NCBI GenBank assembly: GCA_031761405.1
Contig: JASEVX010000367.1
Span: forward strand, 97,156-161,155
Source of the DNA: Serripes groenlandicus
Lineage: Eukaryota > Mollusca > Bivalvia > Cardiida > Cardiidae
DNA: 64,000 bases
Direction: 5' to 3'
How positions within the stretch are numbered: position 1 is the first letter of the stretch; each line of letters begins with the position of its first letter. This document shows positions 1 to 11,245 of the stretch, piece after piece. A model generated the notes under the pieces. It was not told the DNA's origin and searched no databases. It saw nothing but the letters and a program-made list of their open reading frames with translations. The position numbers were made by a program, and so were the translations under genes.

Positions 1-5
1 AATAA

Positions 6-700
6 ATTGATCAAGCCACATGTGATTTCCTCTTTTCCAAAACCATCAATTGTTACAATGATGACCGTGAAGAAAGTGAGGAAGAAGAAAGTGAACTTAT
101 ACCTCCAGTAGGAATGCTTACTGATGGCTGGAAAAACATTTCCACTGAAAACTGTCCAAATGTTAGGTTAGAGGACATAGACAACTACTTCCTGTATACC
201 AAGAATCCTGTTACCGGTAAATTAAAAAATTGTCACCGGCAGCTGAAAAAATCGCACAAGTTTGGAAATGAAAAGTACATAGATAATTTAGAAATTCACA
301 GCATAAGGGATGGATCATCCTATTGTTATGTGCGGGCTAAGTGTAAGCCAAGTATGAGGGATAAAGTGTTAGTCGGGATGGTAAAACGGCCAGTGATTAT
401 TCACTTAATGTTTGCATAGTGGCAAAGACAGGAAAGATTGAGAGTGCATACTGCAATTGCAAGTGTGGTTTAGCAGAAGTGTGCAGTCATGTTGGTGGAT
501 TATTGTTATACCTAAACAAAATTACAAATGCTTGTACATCAAAGCTTTGTGAGTGGCTGAAACCACAAACTAAGAAAATAATAAGTCTGAAGAGACTGAA
601 AGATATCAAATTTGTCAACACAGTCAATGAAAAGGAGCAACCAATAAAACCATACCCTGGTGTATACCAAGCAGGACCATGCTGTGACCCAAACACATTT
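6..700 (+). pseudogene. SWIM zinc-finger half of a SWIM/YqaJ gene, frameshifted
   Basis: The reading frame is already open at base 6 and runs through an acidic stretch (DDREESEEEESE) and the family-like block GMLTDGWKNI to residues VRAKCKPSMRD near 360. Around 375-390 it shifts by one base into a second frame, which encodes a SWIM zinc-binding motif (CNCKCG..., then CSH) at about 449-491. A basic region and CCDPNTF follow, ending at 700. In the known family (many bivalve and cnidarian sequences, probably mobile-element derived) this is followed by a YqaJ-type nuclease. Here that half resumes at 2331 after an inserted element. The 5' end is outside the window. The frameshift may be a real mutation or a sequence error. 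SWIM motifs bind DNA or protein; no host function can be claimed. Confidence 0.75.
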
Positions 701-759
701 TTAGCTCGACTATTCGAAGAATATGAGAGCTTTACTACTCGCGTCGGCGTCTCCGTCGG

Positions 760-1795
760 CGTCCGGTTAAAGTTTTAGGGCAAGTTGGCATTTTCATTCA
801 TAAGTATTTGTGTTAGGGCTTTAATATTTGGAATATAGTTACATCTTATACCTTTCTTCACATTGAATGTTAAAGGTACTGAGTGTGACCTTCTTTTTGG
901 GGTAAAAAACCTGATTTTTGGTGGTTAAAGTTTTAGGGCAAGTTGGAATTTTTTTTTCTTATTTTTTTTTTCCTCAATAATAACTTATGCTAGGGCTTTT
1001 ATATTTGGAATATAATTACATCTAATACCTGTCTTCATATTTTATGCTGAAGATTCTGAGTGTGACCTTCTTTTCGGGGTAAAAAACATGATTTTCAGTG
1101 GTTAAAGTTTTAGGGCAAGTTGGAAATTTTTTTTTTTTTTTTTTTTCCGAATAAGTATTTGTGCTACGGCTTTAATACTTGGAATGTAGTTACATCTCAT
1201 ACCTTTCTTCACATTAAATGCTGAAGATGCTGAGTGTGACCTTCTTTTTGGGGTAAAAAACCTGATTTTCGGTGGTTAAAGTTTTAGGGCAAGTTGGAAT
1301 TTTTTTTCTTCTTTTTTTTTCTCAATAAGTTCTTATGCTAGGGCTTTTATATTTGAAATATAATTATATCTAATACCTATCTTCATATTGTATGCTGAAG
1401 ATTCTGAGTGTGACCTTCTTTTCGGGGTAAAAGACGTGATTTTGGGTGGTTAAAGTTTTAGGGCAAGTTGGCATTTTCATTTAATTTTTTAATTTTTCTC
1501 AATAAGTATTTGTGCTTCAGCTTTAATATTTGGAATGTAGTTACATCTTATACCTTTCTTTAATTTGAATGCTGAAGATGCTGAGTGTGACCTTCTTTTT
1601 GGGGTAAAAAACATGATTTTGTGTGGTTAAAGTTTTAGGGCAAGTTGGAAATTTTCATTTAATTTTTTAATTTTTCTCAAAAAGTACTTGTGTTAGGGCT
1701 TTCATATTTGGAATATAATTACATATAATACCTTTCTTCACATTGTATGTTGAAGATGCTGAGTGTGACTTTTTTGGGAATAAATAACATGATTT
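760..1795 (+). repeat. Tandem array, about 175-bp units, six copies
   Basis: The phrase GGTTAAAGTTTTAGGGCAAG recurs at about 763, 924, 1101, 1273, 1448 and 1624. Each unit continues through a T-rich stretch, TGCTAGGGCTTT and GAGTGTGACCTTCTTTT. This is the internal array of Helentron-like element 1. It contains no coding sequence. Confidence 0.85.
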
Positions 1796-2118
1796 TTGTT
1801 TGATTTTGAGAATTTTAGATAAATTCATAATTTTTGGTTACATTCCTTTCTAATTGTGATCATTCATTTATCAAATATAATTCTTCAACATATCAAACGG
1901 ATTTTGCATGATGTCAAACATTTGGTAAACCTTTTTTCAAGGTTTTGCTATTTTTGGACTCGATCAGTTTTTAAACATTTGCGTTTAGCTCAACGCTAAA
2001 GTTTCATAATTCAAATCACTTCATACTTCATACATTTGTTAAGAACCATCGTACAAATAGGTTAGATAACTCCATTGTATCCTAAATATGGAGTAATGGC
2101 CCTTGAATTACTTAGAAA

Positions 2119-2244
2119 ATTTTGCCACAATGTTTTCTACTTTTTGTCATAGGTTATCCATTCAATTATGGAGATTTTCTTTGTTTTGACAAAATACGTT
2201 CAAAGTCGTCTGCTGCAGACTTGCCGTATGAGGGAAAGGGTTAA
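2119..2244 (+). mobile_element. Right half of the AACCCTTTCCC MITE family
   Basis: The sequence runs from TTTTGCCACAATGTTTTC to GTCGTCTGCTGCAGAC and GAGGGAAAGGGTTAA, matching the 3' half of complete copies such as 34998-35227. It lies inside Helentron-like element 1, so it is either nested in it or was captured by it. Confidence 0.8.
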
Positions 2245-2330
2245 TAGTACTTAAGTGCAATATAATGAAATAGTGCTTTATGTGAATAAGCGGCATATAG
2301 TCGAGCGCGCTGTCCTCCGACAGCTCTTGT

Positions 2331-3234
2331 TTAAAGATATTATGAATGGATTGGGATTGGTTAATGCCAATTGTGTCTTGTATAAAACATTAAACCCAAG
2401 CATAGTTGACTTATCTGCTATAACTGACAAATACAAACCAGAGTTCATGTATGCTGACACTGTGAACACCAATTCTACTGTTTGTCAGTCGACATTAAGA
2501 AGTTTTGTGTTGGGTATTGAATTAACACAGGATGAGGTTAACACTGTACAGACCTCAACAAAAGGACAAAGTGTTAATTTACAGTGGCGTGAAGTAAGAA
2601 CCCATGTGTTGACAGCGTCTAATTTTGGGTCCGTTTGCAAGAAAAACTTGAAACTGTCCCGGATAATCTTATCAGACAATTTAGAGGATATAATCCTAGC
2701 ATTGAAACAAAGCCCTTAAAATATGGTCGAAAAAAGGAATCAGTCGCGAGGAAACACTATGTGAAGCACCACATGAGGCGATGTGGACACGGCGTTAGCG
2801 TAGAGCAGACAGGTCTCTCACTTTCCCAAGAGCATCCCTTTCTAGGAGCAAGTGTTGATGGGATTGTGAAATGTGAAAAGTGTGGCACTAGGGTGCTTGA
2901 AATTAAGTGCCCATTTAGTGGAAGAAACATGACACCAAAAGAATGTGTGAAGAACAAGAACTTTTATTCACATATAGGTGAGAAAGGACAACTTGATCTA
3001 AATCAAAATCACAGTTACATGTACCAGATTATGGGTCAGATGAAAATCTTGGATTTAGATTGGTGTGACTTTGTGATTTGGACTAAAAAGGGACTAAATG
3101 TACAGAGAATTGTTTTTGATAAGGCATTCTGGCAGGATAAGATGCTTTTTAAGTTGAAGTTTTTTTATTCATCTTTTTTTGCAGCAGAAATTTTTACAGA
3201 ATGTGTCAAGCGTGGGAAACCATTGATGAAGTAA
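2331..3234 (+). pseudogene. YqaJ-like recombinase/exonuclease half of the SWIM/YqaJ gene, frameshifted
   Basis: The frame resumes as FKDIMNGLGLVNANCVLYKT and reaches WREVRTHVLTASNFGSVCK, the usual start of a YqaJ domain. A one-base shift in the A-rich run near 2640-2650 moves it to the frame that encodes ETVPDNLIRQFRGYN and the rest. Expected nuclease residues are visible: GASVDGIV (Asp) near 2850, then a Cys pair and LEIKCPF (the ExK pair) near 2900. The conserved YMYQIMGQM and DWCDFVIWT blocks follow at about 3019-3090. YqaJ proteins belong to the PD-(D/E)xK superfamily, as do phage recombination exonucleases. The stop is at 3232-3234. Two frameshifts and a 1.6-kb insertion make this locus non-functional as it stands. 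Confidence 0.75.
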
Positions 3235-3249
3235 ATGTGCTGGACAGTT

Positions 3250-3660
3250 CCTCACAGCTTTTGAAAACATTGTGACAAAAGAAGAAATACTCAAAATGAT
3301 CAATTTCTCCTTTTGCCATAATGATTTTAAAGTGATGATTAATTCAAGTTTAAACGTTTCCTACCTGTGGAAACATTTTGACACATCCACAAAAGACAGC
3401 TTTTGAAAACATTGTGACAAAATGAGAAAGACTCATATTGAGCGATTTCTCCTTTTGACACAATATTATCAAATGTGAAAGTCTGTGTTCAATATTAAAA
3501 TTTACATTTTTTGTCAATATGTTTTCAATAATTATACTTTCATTTTTCCCAAGTTTTCAGGCAATATCAGGGAAACGGTTAAAGGCAAAAAAGAAATGCT
3601 TATAATGAAATTACTAAATGAGCAATTTTTCTGTTTGCCACATTGTTTTCAACTATATAT
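3250..3660. repeat. Cluster of degenerate AACCCTTTCCC-family MITE cores
   Basis: Three decayed copies of the hairpin core (TTTTGAAAACATTGTGACAA ... TTTCTCCTTTTGCCA) occur around 3258-3330, 3400-3470 and 3560-3655. No complete terminal repeats are visible. From here to 4200 there is only AT-rich sequence with no gene. Confidence 0.6.
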
Positions 3661-4204
3661 ATAATTATGACACATTCGGCCAACATTCTTTCCTACGTTA
3701 GGCAAAAGTCACAGTGACAAGCATCATTCGTCTTTCACCAATGGATTAACAGTCAGACTGTCTATATGGAAGAGCAACAAGTTGAACTGTTCGTCGTGAT
3801 ATTCATGACTAAAAAATTGTTGAAACTGCGTTTAACACCAATCAATAAAACTATTGCTTGTTTACTTTTTGGCTTGAACATTAATTATGGTTCATGAACT
3901 AAAAGTCTACGCAAAAAAAAAGAATTTCACTATACATAAAATTGTCGGATGAATTCAGATAAAAATGAAATAAAACACTGGTTAAATAATTTGTTTAACT
4001 TTAATGTATTAACTAATAATACTGTATTTGTAGTTGCTGCTATAATAAAAATATTTACATACTGATAATATTCTTCCTTTTATTATATTTCTTTACTACA
4101 CAAATAGGTTTACAAGAGATTTAGTATGTGTGTGTTATGTTCTCTTGTCATGCAGACTTTTATAAATCTAAAATAGTTTTGGCCATCAGTATCATTAATT
4201 ATAT

Positions 4205-4290
4205 GAGTCGGCCCGCGAGAAAACCAACATTGTGGACTCCGCGTAATGTATCGATCAGGATCAGGCTCAGCATAAGCAAGTCGGCCCAGC
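4205..4290 (+). mobile_element. Partial GAGCCGTCCCGCGAG-family MITE
   Basis: The sequence GAGTCGGCCCGCGAGAAAAC followed by TGGACTCCGCGTAATGTATCGAT matches the left end of the complete copy at 52424-52681. The right half is missing. Confidence 0.65.
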
Positions 4291-4477
4291 GCTCACGTTA
4301 ATGGACGTATTGGGCGTTTTTACGCCCGAAAATCGATCCCGTACGCCCAAAATTGACAAGGGAGGCGTCCAAGTACGGTAGACATACGTTGGCATACATC
4401 ACAGGTCACTTTTTAGCTCGCCTATTCGAAGAAATAGGGGAGCTTATGTTATCACCCCGGCGTTGGCGTTGGTGTTG

Positions 4478-5400
4478 GCGTGCAAGGCCTTTTCTCAGAC
4501 ACTGTGTATGCTGTTGCTTTGAAACTTCACACACTTATTCAGGATCATTAGGGGACCTTGTATGTCAAGTCCCATAACTCTGGAATGGATTTTGACTGAA
4601 TTGTGCCCCTTTTTGGACTTAGAAATTTGGTCAAACCTTTGCGTGCAAGGCCTTTTCTCAGACACTGTGTATGCTGTTGCTTTCAAACTTCACACACTTA
4701 TTCAGGGTCATTAGGGGACCTTGTATGTCAAGTCCCATAACTCTGGAATGAATTTTGACTGAATTGTGCCCCTTTTTCGACTTAGAATTTTGGTCAAACC
4801 TTTGCGTGCAAGGCCTTTTCTCAGACACTATGTATGCTGTTGCTTTGAAACTTCACACACTTATTCAGGATCATTAGGGGACCTTGTATGTCAAGTCCCA
4901 TAACTCTGGAATGGATTTTGACTGAATTGTGCCCCTTTTTGGACTTAGAAATTTGGTCAAACCTTTGCGTGCAAGGCCTTTTCTCAGACACTGTGTATGC
5001 TGTTGCTTTCAAACTTCACACACTTATTCAGGGTCATTAGGGGACCTTGTATGTCAAGTCCCATAACTCTGGAATGAATTTTGACTGAATTGTGCCCCTT
5101 TTTCGACTTAGAATTTTGGTCAAACCTTTGCGTGCAAGGCCTTTTCTCAGACACTGTGTATGCTGTTGCTTTGAAACTTCACACACTTATTCAGGATCAT
5201 TAGGGGACCTTGTATGTCAAGTCCCATAACTCTGGAATGGATTTTGACTGAATTGTGCCCCTTTTTGGACTTAGAAATTTGGTCAAACCTTTGCGTGCAA
5301 GGCCTTTTCTCAGACACTGTGTATGCTGTTGCTTTCAAACTTCACACACTTATTAAGGGTCATTAGGGGACCTTGTATGTCAAGTCCCATAACTCTGGAA
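4478..5400 (+). repeat. 163-bp tandem repeat in a 326-bp higher-order dimer
   Basis: Units begin near GTGCAAGGCCTTTTCTCAGA and alternate between two variants: A (GAAACTTC, AGGATCAT, TTTTTGGAC) and B (CAAACTTC, AGGGTCAT, TTTTTCGAC). The A-B pair repeats at 326 bp about three times, almost without change; GTGTATGC becomes ATGTATGC in one copy. Open frames of 63 codons spaced 326 bp apart are a by-product of the repeat. Confidence 0.9.
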
Positions 5401-5990
5401 TGGATTTTTTTCAAACATTTGGATTTTTTTCTTTTTCTTTTCTTGTATTTTTCAATTTTGCGTTTAGCTCAACGTTAAAGTTTCGATTTTTTTTTTTCTC
5501 AATAAGTACTGGTTCTAGGGCTTTCATATTTTTTGGGGTAAAACATTTGTTTTTTGCTGGATTTTGAAAATTGGGCATAGCTTCTTCATATTTTGTTGGA
5601 TTAATTTCATTTTTTTTTTAATTTTCTTGTATTTTTGAACTTTGAGCATTATTTTTTTATTTTTTATTTTTTTTCTTGAATTTTAGAACTTTGTGTTCAG
5701 CTCAATTTTTTTTTTTAAATTTCTTGTATTTTTTAATTTTTTGTTTTTATTATTTCTTGTTTAAAAATAATTGTGTTTAGCTCAATGTTAGAGTTTTGTT
5801 TACTTTTTGTCTTTTACACTTGCCTTGATAGTCAAAGCAGGGGACACAGTGAGACATTTAATTACGCGTAATTCTTGTCTTTCTTTTGTAAATTCAATTT
5901 CAACTGAATTATTCCACTTTTGGATTTTGGACTTTATACCCATGCTATAACTGTTCTGAAGTAGGCCCTGATAGACGATATCCCTGATAG
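5401..5990. other. T-rich, gene-free interior of Helentron-like element 2
   Basis: Low-complexity T-rich sequence contains decayed pieces of the array found in element 1 (CTCAATAAGTACT, TTTTTTGGGGTAAAACA). No gene is visible. Confidence 0.6.
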
Positions 5991-6854
5991 GCGAGCTATA
6001 TTGTCCTCCGACAACTCTTGTTATACTTTGTCAAACATCACAGGTCATTTTAATTTATGCAATGAAGTGGGAGGAGTTAAAACAATAATTGACAGGTGTC
6101 CCGTCTGTTTACACATATTATATCAGTTAAAGTTTATCGATGAAGTGTTTATAAATAGAAATGTAAACTACAAATGGAGGACTAACAAGGGAAATAACTT
6201 TTTTAAATTCTTATTTCTTTTATTCGAAGTTTGACGTCAAATTAAATAAAGATTTTTTAAAACGAATTTCAGAGAGGCCAATATTCTTTGCATCTTCTGA
6301 ACCTTTATTAAGTACAGCACACGCCTCTTTATTTCGTATTATTGTACGTATGTTTTTTACAGATTTAACTTTTTAAATTAACCCCTGATGTTTGTCAACC
6401 AAAATAGTACGTTGACAAACACCACAGGACATTCTCCTTCAGTTCAATCTCTCAACACACATGTTCTAGTTGATGGCTTTGTGCATTGGGAAAATGCATT
6501 GCACGGCACGCATGTGAACAGACCCTAAATACATTACATATGCGTAAAAATTACCCCTGGTGTTTGTCAACGTATAACTGAAACCAAAACTATACGTAAA
6601 CATATGCGTGAAAATGACGCCTGGTGTTTGTCAACGTATAAAGTTAACACAAATTATACGTAACATCACAGGACATTCTCCTTCAGTTCAATATCTCCAT
6701 ACACTTATTCTAGATGATGGCTGTCTGTATGGGGGAAATACATTGTAGGAAACGAACTCGCATGCACAAATCACATATGAATGTATATTGTTTTATGGCG
6801 CATCGACAGCTAAGGTCATTTAGCGCGCAATTAAATATAATTATTCATGATCCC

Positions 6855-7000
6855 TGGGTAAACAAACCAGAACTAGGATAGAAGATGTGCCTTGCCAAAG
6901 GGCACTCCACCATGACCGAATTGACGCGACTGGGGATCGAACCCTGTTTCGAAATCCCCGACGCTAACCACTCGACCACAGCGGATTCCACAAACAAATC
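6855..7000 (-). mobile_element. tRNA-derived SINE fragment
   Basis: On the minus strand it has a B-box-like GGTTCGATCCCC, a tRNA-like head (CCGCTGTGGTCGAGTGGTTA) and the body phrase GGTCATGGTGGAGTGCCCTT. The same family lies on the plus strand at 50983-51198. It sits inside the satellite, so it arrived after that part of the array formed. Confidence 0.75.
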
Positions 7001-8479
7001 ACATGTACACACGGACATATGAACATACCCTAAATACAAAACATGCATGAAAACAACCCTTGATGTTTGTCAACGTATACATTTCCCCAAAAACATACGT
7101 TGATAAACATCACATGACATTCTCCTTCAGTTCAATCTCTCCATACACTGATTCTAGTTGATGACTTTCTGCATGGGGGAAATGGATTGTAGGGCACGGT
7201 CTCGATTGAAATTATCACATGTACACACGTACATATAAACTGACATTAAACGCATAATATATGCGTGAAAAAGACCCCTGATGTTTGTGAACGTATAAAT
7301 TTCACCAAAAATATACGTTGACAAACATCACATGACATTCTCCATCAGTTCAATCTCTCCATACACTGATTCTAGTTGATGGCTTTCTGCATGGGGGAAA
7401 TGCATTGTAGGGCACAGTCTGGATTGAAATAATCACATATATACACGTAAATATGAACTGACCTTAAACGCATAATATATGCGTGAAAAAGACCCCTGAT
7501 GTTTGCCAACGTATACATTTCACCAAAAATATACGTTGACAAACATCACAGGACATTCTCCTTCAGTTCAATCTCTCCATGCACTAATTCTAGATTGTGC
7601 TTTTAATACATGGGGGAAATACATTATAGGGCACAAACACGTATACAATGATCACAAACACATTAACATATGACCAGACCCCAAAAACATAGCATGCATG
7701 AAAACGACCCCTGATGTTTGTCAACGTATAAATTGCACCGAAGATATACACTGAAAAACATCACAGGATATTCTACTTCAGTTCTCTCTCAATACACTGA
7801 TTCTAGATTGTGGCTTTATGCATGGGGGAATTGCATTAATGTGCACAAACCAGACCCCAAATACATAGCATGCATGAAAACGACCCCTGATGTATGTCAA
7901 CGTATAAATTTCACCAAAAATAAACATTGACAAACATCACAGGACATTCTACTTCAGTTCAATCTCTCAATACACTGATTCAAACGTCGGAAAGAAAGTT
8001 TGCCCATATGCGTGAAAACGACCCCTAATGTTTGCGAACGTATACATTTCACCAAAAATATACGTTGACAAACATCACAGGACATTCTCCTTCGGTTCAC
8101 TATCTCTATACACTGATTTTCGTTGATGGCTTTATGTATGAAGAAATACATTGTAGGGCACGAACACTTATAAAATGATCATATTTACACATATATGTAC
8201 ATATAACCAGACCCTAAATACCTACCATGTGTGAAAACGACTACTGATTTTTGTCAACGTATAACATGACAAACATCACATGTCATTCTCCTCCAGTTGA
8301 ATCTCTCTATATCCCGATTCTAGTTAACGGCTTTCTGTGTGTGGGAAACGTATTGCAGGGCACGAACAAGTAGGAATTAATTACAAAGAAACATGTACTT
8401 ATGTGTGCAAATGATCCCTGATGTCTGTCAGAGTATAAACACCAAAACATACTGTAACGGGAACGGGCTATAGGTTTAA

Positions 8480-8640
8480 ATATCACTTTTACGGCTTTGT
8501 CGTAGAAGCCGGCTTTTATAGCAACGTTGGTAGAGTGGTATACCTTTCGTTTAAGTTAAGCAACGTTCATCGCAGTTAGTACCTGGATGGATGACCCGCG
8601 ATGGCGTTAGGGCGGTGCACGTTACAATACAAAGACAAAC
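8480..8640 (+). mobile_element. 5S-rRNA-like SINE or 5S pseudogene insert
   Basis: The stretch AGTTAAGCAACGTTCATCGC followed by GTTAGTACCTGGATGGATGA (about 8554-8593) matches the internal promoter half of 5S rRNA (AAGCAACG...TTAGTAC..GGATGGGTGACC). The start and end of a normal 5S gene are not recognisable, so a 5S-derived SINE or pseudogene is more likely than an active gene. Satellite sequence resumes at about 8636. Confidence 0.6.
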
Positions 8641-9357
8641 ATCACAGGACATTATACTTCAGTTCAATATATCCATACATTCTTAGGTTCTAGGTGATGA
8701 CTTTGTTCGCGTATTCATAGGAGAAATGTATTGTATGGCGTACACTTATCAAATGTTCACATATAAACACATTCTGGTGAACATATCCCAAATACACAAC
8801 ATGCGTGAAAATGACCCCTGATGTTTGTCAACGTATACAGCACTCAACAATATACGTTGAAAAACATCACAGGAGATTGTACTTCAGTTTAAGCTTTTCG
8901 TAGATGGCTTTCTTCGTGGAGGAAATGTATTTAAGGGCGCGTACACGTGTGACATGATCACATAAACACACATACTAATGAACATATACCAAATTCATGT
9001 CATTCATAAAAAATGACCCCTTATCTTTGTCAGCGTATAACACCAATGATATACACTGGCAAACATCCCAGGTTTTTTTTACTTCAGTTCAATCTCTTCA
9101 AACACTGATCCTCGTAGATGGCTTTCTGCATTCGTATTGTAGTCCGCGTACACAAAGGAAATGATCACATTTATAAACATACCTATGAACATACCTATGA
9201 ACATATCTTAAATACATCACAGGCGTGAAAGTTACCCGTGATGTTTGTCAATATATAACCCTCACCCAAAATATACGTTGACAAACATCACAGGACATTC
9301 TACTTCAGTTCAATCTCTCTATACACATGTTCTAGTTGATTGCTTTTTTATTGATTT

Positions 9358-9380
9358 GGGGGGGGGGGGGGGGGGGGGGG
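9358..9380 (+). repeat. Poly-G run, 23 nt
   Basis: An uninterrupted G run lies inside a satellite unit, where other units have a short G stretch (TGGGGGAAATG). Its exact length is unlikely to be reliable. Confidence 0.9.
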
Positions 9381-10934
9381 TTACTGTAGGGCGCATACAC
9401 GTATGGAATTATCATATCTACATACGTACTTATTTATGATAAGACCCTAAATACATAACATGCGTGCGTAAAAAATACCCCTGATGATTGTTATGTCACC
9501 AAAATTGTACGTTGACAAACATCACAGGACATTCTACTTCGAGTCGATTTCTCCAAACACATATTCTAGTTGATGGCCTTCTTCCCGGTGGAAATGTAAT
9601 TAAGGGCGCGTACACACATATGAAAGGATCATATATATATACAAAGATTCTGGTGAACAGACCCTAAATATATATCATGCAAAAAAATGACAACTTGTGT
9701 TTGTCAAAGTATAAAACTCACCAAAGATATACGTTGAAAAACATCACAGGACATTTTTCTTCAGTTCAATCTCTCCATACATAGATTCTTGTTGATGGCT
9801 TTCTGCATAGGGGAATTGTATTGAAGGACACGAACACATATGCAATGATCACATATTCATTCAAACTTGTGAATAGACCCCAAATTCGTTTTATGCATGA
9901 CAATGCCCTCTGATGTTTTTCATGTGTAATGTGATGTTTGTCAACGTATATTTTGGATTGTGTTATACGTTGACAAAGTTCAGCAGTGATTTTCGTGCAT
10001 GATATGTATTTAAAGTCTGTTCATCAAAATGTTTGAATTTGTGATAATTTCATACGTGGATATGCCTCATAATTCATTTGCCCTACAAAGAAAGCCATCA
10101 GCTAGAACCTGTGTATGGAGGGAGATATTGAACTAAATACGAATTTCCTCTGATTTTTGTGAACGTATATTTGTTGTGAGTTTATTCGTTGACAAACATC
10201 AGGGGTAATTTTCATGCATGATATTCGTTGACAAACATTAAGAGTCACTTTAATGAATGATATATATTTGGTATATGTTCCTTATTAGTGCGCGGCCCTT
10301 CAATATATTTCATCCACGAAGAAAGCCATTTACGAGAGTATGCTGATGAGGAACTTGAACTGAATTAGAATCTCCTGTGATGTTTGTCAACGTATATTGT
10401 TGAGTGTTTTATACGTTGACAAACATCATGGGTCATTTTCACGAATGTTATGTATTTACGGTCTGTTAATAAGTAAACGATATTTTCATACGTGAATGTG
10501 CCCCATAATTCATATTCTTGATGATAGAAGCCTCGACTAGAACCTGTGTATGGAGAGAGTGAACTCAATAAAATTTCCTCTCAATTTTGTCATCGTATAT
10601 ATTAGCATATATGATATAGTTTTTTCGACCAGTTAACCAGTATGGTGTAATTTGATAGGTTTATACGTGTGTCGCCATACATTACATTTCCTTCACGGCG
10701 AAAGCCATCAACTATAACCTGTAAATGGAAAGATCTAACTGAAATAGAATGTCCTGTGATGTTTGTCAACGTATATCTTTGGTGAGTGGTATATGTGACA
10801 AATATCAACAGGGATCATTTTCACGCATATATTATTGATTCAGGGTCTATTTATATGTACGTGTGTATATGTAATCATTGCATGCGTATGTGTGCCCTAC
10901 AGCTAATTCCCCCCATGCAGAAAGGACTAGGAGC

Positions 10935-11245
10935 TTGCGGTTTGCGAAAGTGATTATGTATATTCACTTCTACTAAAAGCTTGCGGTTGACCACAGTGAT
11001 TCTTTCCTCTCTGTAGTACTAGAAAATTGGAGTTATTCTGTATTGCATGTATTACTAGGAACTTGCGGTTGGCCACAATAATAATTATTTCCTGTCTGTA
11101 GTACTAAAAGCTTATAGTTGGCCGCTGTAATACTTTATTTCCTCTAGTACTAGAATCTTGCAATTGACCGCACTGGTTAGGTATTATATGTACTATTAGA
11201 ACCCTGTTGTTGGCCACAGTCATTCTGTATTGTCTTCACTACTAA
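10935..11245 (+). repeat. Small tandem repeat inside the right arm (about 60-bp units)
   Basis: The phrases GTACTAGAA and CTTGCGGTTGACCACAGT recur about six times with drift. The block interrupts a satellite unit, which resumes at GCCATCAACTATAACCTGTG near 11259. Confidence 0.7.

Larger units (their letters stand above)
701..2330 (+). mobile_element. Non-autonomous Helentron-like element 1, inserted in the SWIM/YqaJ gene
   Basis: The element starts TTAGCTCGACTAT and ends with the inverted match ATAGTCGAGC (about 2296-2305), then a hairpin (GCTGTC, loop CTCC, GACAGC) and CTCTTGTTT. A terminal 5' repeat, a subterminal 3' repeat and a 3' hairpin form the asymmetric layout described for Helentrons and their HINE derivatives. 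The interior holds a tandem array and a MITE fragment. Removing it rejoins ACATTT to AAAGAT in frame (NTF-KDIMNG), so both ends are defined to within a few T residues. No Rep/helicase coding is present. Confidence 0.75.
4411..6022 (+). mobile_element. Non-autonomous Helentron-like element 2
   Basis: The 5' end is TTAGCTCGCCTAT. The 3' side has the inverted match ATAGGCGAGCTA at about 5988-5999, then a hairpin (TTGTC, CTCC, GACAA) and CTCTTGTT. The structure equals element 1, but its terminal repeat differs at the same position on both sides. Both flanks are remnants of the 6.4-16.5 kb satellite (CATACATCACAGGTCA on the left, CAAACATCACAGGTCA on the right), so it probably inserted into that repeat family. 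Confidence 0.7.
6398..9985 (-). repeat. Palindromic satellite array, left arm (about 240-bp units)
   Basis: Each unit carries TGATGTTTGTCAACGTATA, a spacer of about 15 nt (AATTTCACCAAAAA), then its inverse TATACGTTGACAAACATCA. A linker follows with the landmarks CAGGACATTCTCCTTCAGTT, TAGTTGATGGCTTTCTGCAT, GGGGGAAATGCATTGTAGGG and ACAGACCCTAAATACAT. Roughly 15 units can be followed. Copies are diverged. Two small elements interrupt the arm, near 6.9 and 8.5 kb. The orientation is opposite to the right arm. Short open frames here are repeat by-products. Confidence 0.9.

Noticed and set aside
4495..5338. Three identical 63-codon minus-strand frames as genes
   Set aside because: They repeat at exactly 326 bp and are frames of the tandem repeat, with no codon signal.
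9245..9439. Glycine-rich 64-codon frame
   Set aside because: A satellite unit plus a poly-G run.
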